64,000 nt of DNA from Lentzea alba (lineage in GTDB: Bacteria; Actinomycetota; Actinomycetes; Mycobacteriales; Pseudonocardiaceae). The stretch covers positions 367,431 to 431,430 of the forward strand of contig NZ_JAAMPJ010000010.1 of NCBI RefSeq assembly GCF_011067745.1, given 5' to 3'. Made by a program: the position numbers and the translations under genes. Below are positions 17,206-24,633 of this stretch, one piece after another (within the stretch, counting starts at the first letter, position 1; each line of letters starts with the position of its first letter). The notes under the pieces were generated by a model. It was given only the letters and a program-made list of their open reading frames with translations. It made no database searches and was not told where the DNA came from.

Positions 17206-17775
17206 ATGAGCAACCCCATCGACCTCAACGCCTTCCTCGCCGACCTGACCGCCGACCTGGACGCCGACGGCACCCAGGCGAGCGAGCAGCAGGTCCAGTC
17301 GGCACAGGTCGCGCCGCAGACCTCGGCGCAGGACGCGAGGCAGGACCAGGACACCACCACCGTCACGGAGACCGAGGCCGGTAACGGCGGCAACGGTGGC
17401 ATCGCCGTGGCCGGCGACGGCGGCAGCGCGGACGGCGGCAACGGTCTCGGCATCGGTGGCGCCGGCGGCGACATCGACCAGGACGGTCTGGTCAACGTCA
17501 ACTTCGGCAGCTCCGCGGGCGGCAGCGGCCTCGGGGTCGGCGGCAACGGTGGCGTCGCGGGCAACGGCGGCAACGCCGACGCCGGCGGTGGCAACGGTGG
17601 CGACGCCCGTTCCGACGTGGACGTGGACGCCGACCAGGACGCCGACCTCGACTCGGACCAGTTCTCGAACCAGGACGCCGACCAGACCGCCGTCTCCGAC
17701 CAGGACCAGGACTTCGACCTGGACGTCGACACCCAGATCGACAACGTCCTCGAAGACCTCGACCTGCCCATCTGA
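17206..17775 (+). CDS. Gly/Asn/Asp-rich low-complexity protein (IniB-like position)
   Basis: 189 residues, start ATG at 17206 after AGGAGCCCGAC. Residues 1-20 form a short helix with DLNAFLADLTADLDADG. Residues 55-135 are built of GGNGG, GDGGSADGG and similar repeats. The C-terminal 55 residues are an Asp/Gln run (VDVDADQDADLDSDQF). No signal peptide is visible. The composition recalls the Gly-rich body of mycobacterial IniB, and the next gene carries the IniB N-terminal domain, so IniB may be split here over two proteins. Strongly acidic, it could bind calcium or form an extended scaffold; this is speculation. It heads a four-gene operon. Confidence 0.8.
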   Translation: MSNPIDLNAFLADLTADLDADGTQASEQQVQSAQVAPQTSAQDARQDQDTTTVTETEAGNGGNGGIAVAGDGGSADGGNGLGIGGAGGDIDQDGLVNVNFGSSAGGSGLGVGGNGGVAGNGGNADAGGGNGGDARSDVDVDADQDADLDSDQFSNQDADQTAVSDQDQDFDLDVDTQIDNVLEDLDLPI

Positions 17776-17780
17776 CCGCC

Positions 17781-17822
17781 GACCGGCCCCGCCGCCTCGG
17801 GGCCGGTCTCCTCGGTGAGGAG
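17781..17822 (+). promoter_or_regulatory. Tandem hairpins, the second enclosing a ribosome binding site
   Basis: Hairpin 1 pairs 17781-17791 with 17798-17808 (11 bp, perfect, six-base loop). Hairpin 2 pairs CTCCTC at 17808-17813 with GAGGAG at 17817-17822 (loop GGT). GAGGAG is the RBS of the gene starting at 17831, eight bases away. Folding would therefore hide that RBS, and the two hairpins compete for base 17808. This looks like a post-transcriptional control point between the first and second genes. Confidence 0.5.
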
Positions 17823-17830
17823 ACACCACC

Positions 17831-18370
17831 ATGCTGGAAAAGCTCATCGACTTCCTGATGAACATGATGAAGGACCCGAAGGCCCAGCAGGCGTTCGACG
17901 AGAACCCGCAGCAGGAGCTGGCGCGGGCCGGCCTGGCCGGGGCGACCGACGCCGACATCCGGGACGCGAAGCTGATCATGGCCGACCGCCCGGTGCGGGA
18001 GGTGCACCACACCGAGGTCGTGCACGACCGTCCGGTCCAGCAGATCGACCAGACGTTCAACATCGACGACCGCGACACCGTGCTGATCGACGACTCGTTC
18101 AACTCCGACGACGACACGGAGGTCAACTCCGTCGCCATCCAGGACAACGACACCGAGACCAACGTCGTGCAGGTGAAGGACTCGTTCAACGACATCGACG
18201 TGGACCGGACCGACGCCGCGGCACCTGCCGAGGAGGACGACGAGCCGGAGCCCGCGCTGGAACTGCCGGCCGAGCCGGAACCGGAGCCGGAGCCCGTGCT
18301 GCTGGACGAGCCACCCGTCGAAGAGCCCGAGCCCGTCGACACCGTCGGCTCCCTCGCGGGGACGGGGTGA
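17831..18370 (+). CDS. IniB N-terminal domain protein with acidic Pro-rich tail
   Basis: 179 residues, ATG at 17831 with GAGGAG eight bases upstream. Residues 1-50 (LEKLIDFLMNMMKDPKAQ, then FDENPQQELARAGLAGATDAD) match the pattern of the IniB N-terminal domain, whose mycobacterial form reads LIDYILSLF followed by an Ala/Gly helix. Residues 55-130 are rich in Asp and Val with DDRDTV and DSFNS units. The C-terminus is an EPEPEP-type tail. In mycobacteria iniB heads the isoniazid-inducible iniBAC operon next to the dynamin-like IniA and IniC, exactly as here. Its biochemical role is not established. Confidence 0.78.
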   Translation: MLEKLIDFLMNMMKDPKAQQAFDENPQQELARAGLAGATDADIRDAKLIMADRPVREVHHTEVVHDRPVQQIDQTFNIDDRDTVLIDDSFNSDDDTEVNSVAIQDNDTETNVVQVKDSFNDIDVDRTDAAAPAEEDDEPEPALELPAEPEPEPEPVLLDEPPVEEPEPVDTVGSLAGTG

Positions 18371-18373
18371 CCA

Positions 18374-20137
18374 GTGCCGACCACACCCCAGCAGGCCGTC
18401 GAGCTCGCGCTGGCCGCCATCGAGCGCTACGGCCGGCCCGACCTGGAGCGGCGACTGCACCAGGCGAGGGCCCGGCTGGCCGACGACCACGTGCGCCTGC
18501 TGGTCGTCGGCGAGTTCAAACAAGGCAAGAGCATGCTGGTCAACGGCCTCGTCGGGGCACCGGTCTGCCCGGTGTCCGACGACGTCGCCACCGCCGTGCC
18601 GACCGTCGTGAAGCACGCGGAGGTGCCGACGGTGACGGTGGTGCGGGCCGAGGGCCGCACCGAGGTGCCGCTGCAGGAGCTGTCGGCGTTCGCCTCGGAA
18701 GAGGGCAACCCGGGCAACCGCGAACGCCTGCTGCACGTCGAGGTAGGCCTCCCGCGGCCGTTGCTGGCCGAGGGACTGGTGCTCGTCGACACCCCCGGTG
18801 TCGGCGGGCTCAGCTCGGTCCACGGCGCCGCCACGATGGCGGCGCTGCCGTCCGCCGACGCGGTGCTGCTCGTCTCCGACAGCTCGCAGGAGTACACGGC
18901 GCCGGAGCTGGAGTTCCTGAAGCAGGCCATGGCGGTGTGCCCGAACGTGGCCTGCGTGCTCACCAAGACCGACCTGTACCCGGACTGGCGCTCGATCGCC
19001 GACCGCGACCGGTTGCACCTGGCGGACGCGGGCATCAAGGCCGAGCTGTTCACCGTGTCGTCGACCCTGCGGTGGCACGCCCTGCAGTCCGGCGATCAGG
19101 CCGTGAACGCCGAGTCCGGCTACCCGGCGCTGGTGACTCATCTGCGCAAGAAGGTCCTCGCCCAGGCCGACCTGCTGGCCCGGCGGTCGACGTTGCACGA
19201 CGTGCTGACGGTGATCGGCCAGGTCGTGGACGGCCTGCGGGCCGAGCAGTCGGCGCAGGAGAACCCGGAGTCGGTGCAGCAGCTGATCCGGGAGCTCACC
19301 GAGGCCGAGCAGCGCGCGGCGGGCTTGAAGGAACGGTCGGCGCGCTGGCAGCAGACGCTGAGCGACGGCGTGGCCGACCTCAACGCCGACGTCGACTACG
19401 ACCTGCGCGACCGGATGCGGGAGATCGTCCGCGAAGCCGAGGAGGCGTTGCTGGCCGGTGATCCGCAGAAGATCTGGGACCAGTTCTCGGTGTGGGCGCA
19501 GCAGGCCGTGACGTCCGCGGTGTCGGCGAACTCGGTCTGGGCGACGCAGCGAGCGCGCTGGCTGGCCAAGCGCGTCGCGGAGCACTTCGACTCGGAACGC
19601 GAGCAGATGCTGCCGGCGTTGCGCGTCGGCACCGCCGATCCGCTGCGGTCGGTGCCGGAGCTCTCGGTGCGCGAGTCGGACAAGTTCGGCCTCGGCAGCC
19701 GCCTGCTCACCGGTCTGCGCGGCGGCTACGGCGGCCTGCTGATGTTCGGCCTGATCGGCACGGTGATCGGCATGACGCTGATCAACCCGATCTCGGTGGG
19801 CGCGGCGCTGTTGCTGGGCGGCAAGGGGATCGTGGACGAGCGCAAGCGGATCACCACGAAACGCCAGAACGACTGCAAGGTGGCGCTGCGCAAGTACGTG
19901 GACGACGTGTCGTTCCACGCGGGCAAGGACTCCCGCGACATGCTGCGCGGCCTGCAACGCGACCTGCGCGACCACTTCACGACCTTGGCCGAGCAGCTGA
20001 AGCGCTCGCTGCAGGAGTCCATCCAGGCGGCGCAGAAGTCCGTGAAGGCTTCACAGAGCGAGCGCGACGCGCGGCTCACCGAGATCAAGGCGGAGCTGGC
20101 GGCGTTGGAGCGCGTGGTGAAGCAGGTGACGGCATGA
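18374..20137 (+). CDS. Dynamin-like GTPase, IniA type
   Basis: 587 residues from a GTG at 18374, with GGGG(TGA) six to eight bases upstream overlapping the previous stop. GTPase motifs: G1 GEFKQGKS near residue 47, G3 DTPG (VLVDTPGVGG) and G4 TKTD. The middle is helical. A hydrophobic paddle of two segments (about residues 455-485, GGLLMFGLIGTVIGMTLI) is flanked by long coiled-coil stalk helices (residues 310-360 and 515-585). This is the bacterial dynamin layout; mycobacterial IniA tubulates and fissions membranes and helps drug tolerance. The downstream GTPase overlaps by 4 bp, and paired dynamins usually form a heteromer. Confidence 0.92.
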   Translation: MPTTPQQAVELALAAIERYGRPDLERRLHQARARLADDHVRLLVVGEFKQGKSMLVNGLVGAPVCPVSDDVATAVPTVVKHAEVPTVTVVRAEGRTEVPLQELSAFASEEGNPGNRERLLHVEVGLPRPLLAEGLVLVDTPGVGGLSSVHGAATMAALPSADAVLLVSDSSQEYTAPELEFLKQAMAVCPNVACVLTKTDLYPDWRSIADRDRLHLADAGIKAELFTVSSTLRWHALQSGDQAVNAESGYPALVTHLRKKVLAQADLLARRSTLHDVLTVIGQVVDGLRAEQSAQENPESVQQLIRELTEAEQRAAGLKERSARWQQTLSDGVADLNADVDYDLRDRMREIVREAEEALLAGDPQKIWDQFSVWAQQAVTSAVSANSVWATQRARWLAKRVAEHFDSEREQMLPALRVGTADPLRSVPELSVRESDKFGLGSRLLTGLRGGYGGLLMFGLIGTVIGMTLINPISVGAALLLGGKGIVDERKRITTKRQNDCKVALRKYVDDVSFHAGKDSRDMLRGLQRDLRDHFTTLAEQLKRSLQESIQAAQKSVKASQSERDARLTEIKAELAALERVVKQVTA

Positions 20138-21525
20138 TCACCGATGAGGTGCGGCGGACGCTGCTGGCCGCCGTCGACCTGTATCCCCAGGCGAGGGAAG
20201 TGCTGCGGCGCCAACTGGTCCGGCTCGACGAGCCGTTGCGGGTCGCCATCGCCGGCAAGGTCAAGGCGGGCAAGTCGACGCTGCTCAACGCCCTGGTCGG
20301 CGAGGAGATCGCGCCGACCGACGCCGGCGAGTGCACGAAGGTCGTCACCTGGTACCGCGACGGCCCTTCACCGCGCATCGTCCAGTTCCCCCAAGGCAGA
20401 TCGCTGCCGGTGGTCCGCCGCGACGGCGCGCTGGAGATCGCGCTGGACGGTCCCGCCGACCGGCTCGTGGTCGACTGGCCCTCGCAGTCGCTGCGCTCGA
20501 CCACGTTGATCGACACTCCCGGCATCGCGTCGCTCACCACGTCGAACTCGTTGCACGCCACCCGCTTCCTCACGCCGGACGACTCGACGCCCACCGAGGC
20601 CGACGCAGTCATCTACCTGATGCGGCACCTGCACTCGGCCGACGCGAACTTCCTGGAGTCGTTCCGCGACCAGGGCGTCGCGCGGGCTACCGCGATCAAC
20701 ACCGTCGCGGTGATCTCGCGGGCCGACGAGATCGGTGGCGGCCGGGTGGACGCGATGATCTCGGCCCGCGGCATCGCCAGCCGCTACCGCTCGGACCCCT
20801 CGCTGCAGGGCCTGTGCCAGAACGTCGTGGCGGTCGCCGGCTTGTTGGCGTTCTCCGGTCGTTCGTTGCGGCAGAACGACTTCGTCGCGTTGTCGGCGCT
20901 GGCCGCGGTGCCGCGCGAAGAGCTGGAGTCCTTGCTGCTGTCCGCTGACCGGTTCGCGGACGGCTCGGTGGAACGGCGGGCACTGCTGGGCCGGTTCGGC
21001 GTGTTCGGCATCCGGCTGGCGGTGACGTTGATCAGGCAGGGCGTGACCGAACCGTCGGCACTGGCCGCGGAACTGGTGGCGCGCAGCGGGTTGGGCGAAC
21101 TGCAGAAGGTGCTGCACACCCAGTTCAGCGAACGCCGGCACCTGCTGAAGGCGCGTTCGGCGTTGCTGGCGCTCGACGGCGTGCTGCGCTCGGTCGGCGA
21201 CTCGCGGCTGACCGGCGCGGTCGAGCGAATCCTGGCGGGCACGCACGAGTTCGCCGAGCTGCGGCTGTTGAGCGCGTTGCGATCCGGCACGGTGAAGGTG
21301 CCCGATCTGGAGCTGGCCTCCCGGCTGCTGGGCGATGAGGGCGCACATCCGTTGGTGCGTTTGGGCTTGCCCGACGGCTGCGGCCCGCGCGAGGTGGGAC
21401 AGGCCGCGTTCGCCGCGCTGCAACGCTGGCAGCGACACGCCGAGAACCCGATGCTGACCAGGCGTGCGGCCGACGCGTGCCGGGTGCTGATCCGCACCTG
21501 CGAGGGCCTGCTGCCCCGCCGCTGA
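20134..21525 (+). CDS. Dynamin-like GTPase partner, IniC type
   Basis: 463 residues; ATG at 20134 overlaps the IniA-like stop (ATGA). Motifs: G1 AGKVKAGKSTLLNAL near residue 45, G3 IDTPGIASL and an ISRADE segment at the G4 position where NKxD/TKxD is usual. The rest is helical and Leu/Arg-rich. It is shorter than its partner and has no clear hydrophobic paddle, as is typical of IniC relative to IniA. Membrane binding may therefore depend on the partner. It ends the operon, 32 bp before the convergent SARP gene, with a small GCGGA/TCCGC stem at 21544-21555. Confidence 0.9.
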   Translation: MITDEVRRTLLAAVDLYPQAREVLRRQLVRLDEPLRVAIAGKVKAGKSTLLNALVGEEIAPTDAGECTKVVTWYRDGPSPRIVQFPQGRSLPVVRRDGALEIALDGPADRLVVDWPSQSLRSTTLIDTPGIASLTTSNSLHATRFLTPDDSTPTEADAVIYLMRHLHSADANFLESFRDQGVARATAINTVAVISRADEIGGGRVDAMISARGIASRYRSDPSLQGLCQNVVAVAGLLAFSGRSLRQNDFVALSALAAVPREELESLLLSADRFADGSVERRALLGRFGVFGIRLAVTLIRQGVTEPSALAAELVARSGLGELQKVLHTQFSERRHLLKARSALLALDGVLRSVGDSRLTGAVERILAGTHEFAELRLLSALRSGTVKVPDLELASRLLGDEGAHPLVRLGLPDGCGPREVGQAAFAALQRWQRHAENPMLTRRAADACRVLIRTCEGLLPRR

Positions 21526-21557
21526 GTCCGCCGCGAGCTGCCAGCGGAGATCCGCGT

Positions 21558-22967
21558 TCAGCCGAACCGCGACCTGGACGCCAACGACCGCGCCGCCGCC
21601 GTGCTCAACGCCAGCGGAATTCCTCCGCACCGGGACAGAATCGCACTGACCGCCACCGGCTCGCTGGCGATCCGCCGTTCACCGATGTGCCCGGCGATCA
21701 GTTGCCGCGCCTGGTCCGCCGGCAACGCGTCCAGCCGCACGCTGTGCGCCCCGTGCGTCGCGATCAGCTCGATCAACGGATCCCGGCTCGTGATGATCAT
21801 CGTGTTGGTCGCGCTTCCCGCCAGCAGCGACAGCACCTGTTCCGCGTCGGTCGCGTGGTCGAGCACGATCAGCATGCGCCTGCCCGCCACGAGGCTGCGG
21901 TACAACCCCGCACAGGCGCAGAGATCCGCGGGGATCTCGGAAGGCTCGACGCCGAGCGCGTCCAGGAAGCCGCGCAACGGGTTCTCGGTGCGCAGGTCCG
22001 CGTACAGCTGCCCGTCCGGGAAGAGGTCCACTCTGGACTGTGCCCAGCGCAGCGCCAGCGCGGTCTTCCCGATGCCGGGCGGGCCGTGCACCACCGCGAT
22101 CGGCGCCGCGGGTGAAGGGGCACGTCCGGCGCCCAGGTAGCCGTCCAGCGCGGCGAACTCGCTCGCGCGGCCGACGAACAACCGGGGCGGCGTCGGCAGC
22201 TGGCGGGGCACCGGCCGGCGCGGTCCACCGGCGGGAGGCAGGCACAGACCGGGATCGGCGTTCAGCACCCTGCGGTGCAACGTCCGCAAGGCCTCGCCCG
22301 GATCCGCGCCGAGCTCCTCGGCGAGGTGTGCGCGGATCGCGGCGAACCGGTGCAACGCCTCGTCCTGCCGGCCGCAGCGGTAGGCAGCGAGCATGAACTG
22401 ATGCGCGAGCCGCTCGTCCATCGGCAGGTCACCGGTCATCGCGGCCACCACGGGCAGCAACTGCTGATGACGTCCGGCACGCAGCCAGGCGTCGTTGCGG
22501 TCCAGTTCGACCGCCAGCTTCTGTCTTCGCAGGTCTTCGCGCACGGCGTCGAACCACGGCGACTCCAGGCCGGCCAGCGGTTCGCCCTGCCACAGCGCGA
22601 GCGCCAGGTCGAACAGCACGCACTCCCCGCTGGCCCACCCCTGGGCCGCGAGTCGCGCGAACCGGTGCACGTCCACGGACATCGGGTCCACCACGAGGCG
22701 GTAACCCTCCTCCCGCGTCTCCAGCCGCGCCCCCGTGGCGTCCAGCGCGCGGCGCAGGTGGTGCACGTAGCCGTACAACGTGGTGCGGGCGCGCAACGGC
22801 GCCTCCGCCGACCAGATCCGGTCGATCAGGTGCTCGACCGGCACCGGCCGGTTCGCGTCGAGCAGCAGCACCGCCAGAACACTGCGTTGCCGGCGGTGAC
22901 CGATGTCCAGCGGGACACCGTCGACCAGGCACGAAACATCCCCGAGCAGCTTGAACTGAACCCCCAC
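21558..22967 (-). CDS. SARP-family regulator with truncated NB-ARC domain
   Basis: 469 residues from a GTG at 22967 behind a GGGGGGCGAA-type RBS; the longer frame to 23081 is not used. Residues 1-95 are an OmpR-like winged helix (VQFKLLGDVSCLVDGV, DRIWSAEAPLRARTTLYGYV). Residues 100-245 are the bacterial transcriptional activation domain. Residues 275-469 begin an NB-ARC ATPase with Walker A VHGPPGIGKTALAL and Walker B-like RRMLIVLDHATD. The protein stops inside the STAND module and lacks the C-terminal TPR sensor of AfsR. SARPs activate antibiotic clusters. It is divergent from the secreted I36-like protein, and its target is unknown. Confidence 0.88.
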   Translation of the reverse strand: MGVQFKLLGDVSCLVDGVPLDIGHRRQRSVLAVLLLDANRPVPVEHLIDRIWSAEAPLRARTTLYGYVHHLRRALDATGARLETREEGYRLVVDPMSVDVHRFARLAAQGWASGECVLFDLALALWQGEPLAGLESPWFDAVREDLRRQKLAVELDRNDAWLRAGRHQQLLPVVAAMTGDLPMDERLAHQFMLAAYRCGRQDEALHRFAAIRAHLAEELGADPGEALRTLHRRVLNADPGLCLPPAGGPRRPVPRQLPTPPRLFVGRASEFAALDGYLGAGRAPSPAAPIAVVHGPPGIGKTALALRWAQSRVDLFPDGQLYADLRTENPLRGFLDALGVEPSEIPADLCACAGLYRSLVAGRRMLIVLDHATDAEQVLSLLAGSATNTMIITSRDPLIELIATHGAHSVRLDALPADQARQLIAGHIGERRIASEPVAVSAILSRCGGIPLALSTAAARSLASRSRFG

Positions 22968-23146
22968 GGTTTCGCCCCCCTCAGAGCGACATCGTGCCAC
23001 TTCCGCCGCCCGCGGACATCGGCCGAAGGTCCTCCCTGCCAAGGGAACCGGTGTTGAGCAGCGGGTCCAAGAGTTGTCCAAGGCCAGGCCAATGTCGTTG
23101 CGGCAGCCTCATGACCGCTGGAAACGGCAAACGAGAGGGGAAGACG
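22968..23146. promoter_or_regulatory. Divergent spacer between SARP and I36-like genes
   Basis: 179 bp with both RBSs at its edges (GGGG at about 23136-23141 for the rightward gene). It probably contains both promoters. A repeated CCAAGG/CCAAGA pattern (23038-23086) is present, but no clear heptamer repeat of SARP type was found. Confidence 0.3.
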
Positions 23147-23581
23147 ATGAGACGAGTTCTGCTCGTGCTCGCCGCGGTCGCGATGGTGTTGTTCGGTTCC
23201 GCGGCCGTCGCGAGCGCCGAGCCGGTGCAACGGTCGACCGAGGAAGTGGCGCCGATGGCCCCGCCTCCGGGTTGCACGTCGACGAACGTTTGTTTCTGGG
23301 TCAACAACAACTACAGCGACGGGCCGGGCAGGCTGGCCGGCACCAATCCAGACTGGCGCCGGTTCGCGCACCGCACGTGTGGCGGAGGCACGTGGAACGA
23401 CTGTGCCTCCTCGGTCTACAACGCCGGCACGAGGTGCTGGGCGTACCTGTGGGACGGCTTCAGCTACACGCTCGGTGCCCGCGGCAACATCGGCCTGAAC
23501 CGCAGCGTCGGCATTCCCAACCTCGGGGCGTGGGGCTTCGACAACGCCGCCAGCTCCAACTCGTGGTCGAACTGCGTCTGA
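23147..23581 (+). CDS. Secreted peptidase inhibitor I36-like protein
   Basis: 144 residues, ATG at 23147 after AGGGGAAGACG. Residues 1-25 are a classical signal peptide (RRVLLVLAAVAMVLFG core, cleavage near ASAEP). The mature part, of about 115 residues, holds five or six Cys and aromatic-rich beta-crystallin-like strands (NVCFWVNNNYSDGPGRL, RCWAYLWDGFSY, NSWSNC). This resembles the family I36 metalloprotease-inhibitor/crystallin fold found in many secreted actinomycete proteins. Inhibitory activity cannot be confirmed from sequence. It is a single gene followed by a terminator hairpin. Confidence 0.75.
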   Translation: MRRVLLVLAAVAMVLFGSAAVASAEPVQRSTEEVAPMAPPPGCTSTNVCFWVNNNYSDGPGRLAGTNPDWRRFAHRTCGGGTWNDCASSVYNAGTRCWAYLWDGFSYTLGARGNIGLNRSVGIPNLGAWGFDNAASSNSWSNCV

Positions 23582-23618
23582 TCCGTCCGAGTCTGATCCG
23601 TCTGGGTCTGGTCCGTCG

Positions 23619-23643
23619 CCCCGCCGGCCACTGGCCGGCGGGG
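23619..23643 (+). terminator. GC-rich hairpin terminator
   Basis: Bases 23619-23629 pair perfectly with 23633-23643 (11 bp, loop ACT) just after the I36-like gene. There is no U-tract, as is usual in high-GC actinomycetes. It lies 18 bp before the start of the lipoprotein gene, so it may also lower read-through into that gene. Confidence 0.65.
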
Positions 23644-23661
23644 TCACCCCGGGAGGTCGTC

Positions 23662-24519
23662 GTGCCGCTCCGCCTGCTGGTCGTCCTCACCCTGCTCCTC
23701 GCCGGATGCGGACGCACGCCCGATGACCGCACGTCCGATGACACGGCTGCGTTCGACCTGCTCACCCAGACCGGGTCGTACGACCGCGTCAACAGCGTGC
23801 TGGTGTCCGCCGAGCACCGGCTGATCGGTGAGTGCATGTCGAAGCGCGGCCGGTCCTACCTGCCGCCGGACCAGGTTCCCGCCACCCCGGACTCCACAGT
23901 GGAGGGTCGCAGAGCCGGTGGATATGGCCTGTACGAGCAGTACACCGGCACAAAGCAGGACGTGACGGCGAACGACGCGCACGTCAGCGAACTCGCACCC
24001 GCGGATCAGGACGCCTACGAGGAAGCCCTGGTGGGCACCGACGGTGAACGCCGCGCGATCAAGCTCAGCAACGGTGGCACGGTGTCGTTCGCTGGCGGCG
24101 GTTGCCAGGCCGAAGCCCAACGAACGCTGTACGGCGACGTCGTCGAGTGGGCGCGGATCACCTATGTGCCGCAGGCGTTGCACCTCACCCTGGCCAAGCA
24201 GGTGGAGAAGGACCAGGAGTACCTGGCGGCGATCCGCGAATGGTCGAGGTGCATGTCCGGCAGGGGATTCCAGGTCACGTCACCAGAAGCGGCGCAGGAC
24301 GAGCTGAAAGACCTGTACGGGCGCCAGGGGCCGTCGCCGGAGCTGCGCGCACGAGAGATCGCCACCGCGGTCGCCGACGGTGAGTGCGCCGAGCAGGGTG
24401 GCGTCCCGGACCTCGTGCTGCGGATCAAACACCGCCTGGTGGCCGAACTCCCCGAGGTGGACCGAGTCGACCTGCACCGGGTCGCCAAGGCGTGGACCGA
24501 GGCGGCGGCGAAGGCTTGA
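23662..24519 (+). CDS. Lipoprotein of unknown function
   Basis: 285 residues from a GTG at 23662 with GGGAGG five bases upstream. The N-terminus is a lipoprotein signal with lipobox LLLAGC (Cys about residue 15). The mature protein is charged and helical with four Cys that could pair (GECMSKRG, GGGCQAEA, RCMSGRG, DGECAEQG), spaced as two similar halves. No domain was recognised. It lies alone between the I36-like gene and the transporter. Function unknown; a cell-surface role is the only safe statement. Confidence 0.75.
   Translation: MPLRLLVVLTLLLAGCGRTPDDRTSDDTAAFDLLTQTGSYDRVNSVLVSAEHRLIGECMSKRGRSYLPPDQVPATPDSTVEGRRAGGYGLYEQYTGTKQDVTANDAHVSELAPADQDAYEEALVGTDGERRAIKLSNGGTVSFAGGGCQAEAQRTLYGDVVEWARITYVPQALHLTLAKQVEKDQEYLAAIREWSRCMSGRGFQVTSPEAAQDELKDLYGRQGPSPELRAREIATAVADGECAEQGGVPDLVLRIKHRLVAELPEVDRVDLHRVAKAWTEAAAKA
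23893..23903. repeat. TCCACAGTGGA palindrome, copy 1
   Basis: 11-bp palindrome with 5-bp arms and one central base, inside the lipoprotein gene. Exact arms recur at 39274, 40588 and 60025. Confidence 0.6.
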
Positions 24520-24633
24520 GCCGTCCACACCGCGAAACCGGGAACACCAAGTGAGACGGCGCGGTTTCTGCCTGCGGCGCACCGGAAACCCAGTGGGGCC
24601 AGGCCTGACACGTCACCCCGCGAGAGGCGTCCG

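Noticed and set aside
17380..17610. Tandem GGCAACGG-like units that could look like a CRISPR or minisatellite
   Set aside because: They are in-frame Gly/Asn codon repeats of a coding gene, without constant repeat length or unique spacers.
17498..19975. 825-codon minus-strand frame opposite the IniB/dynamin genes
   Set aside because: Low-complexity reverse reading of clearly coding plus-strand genes.
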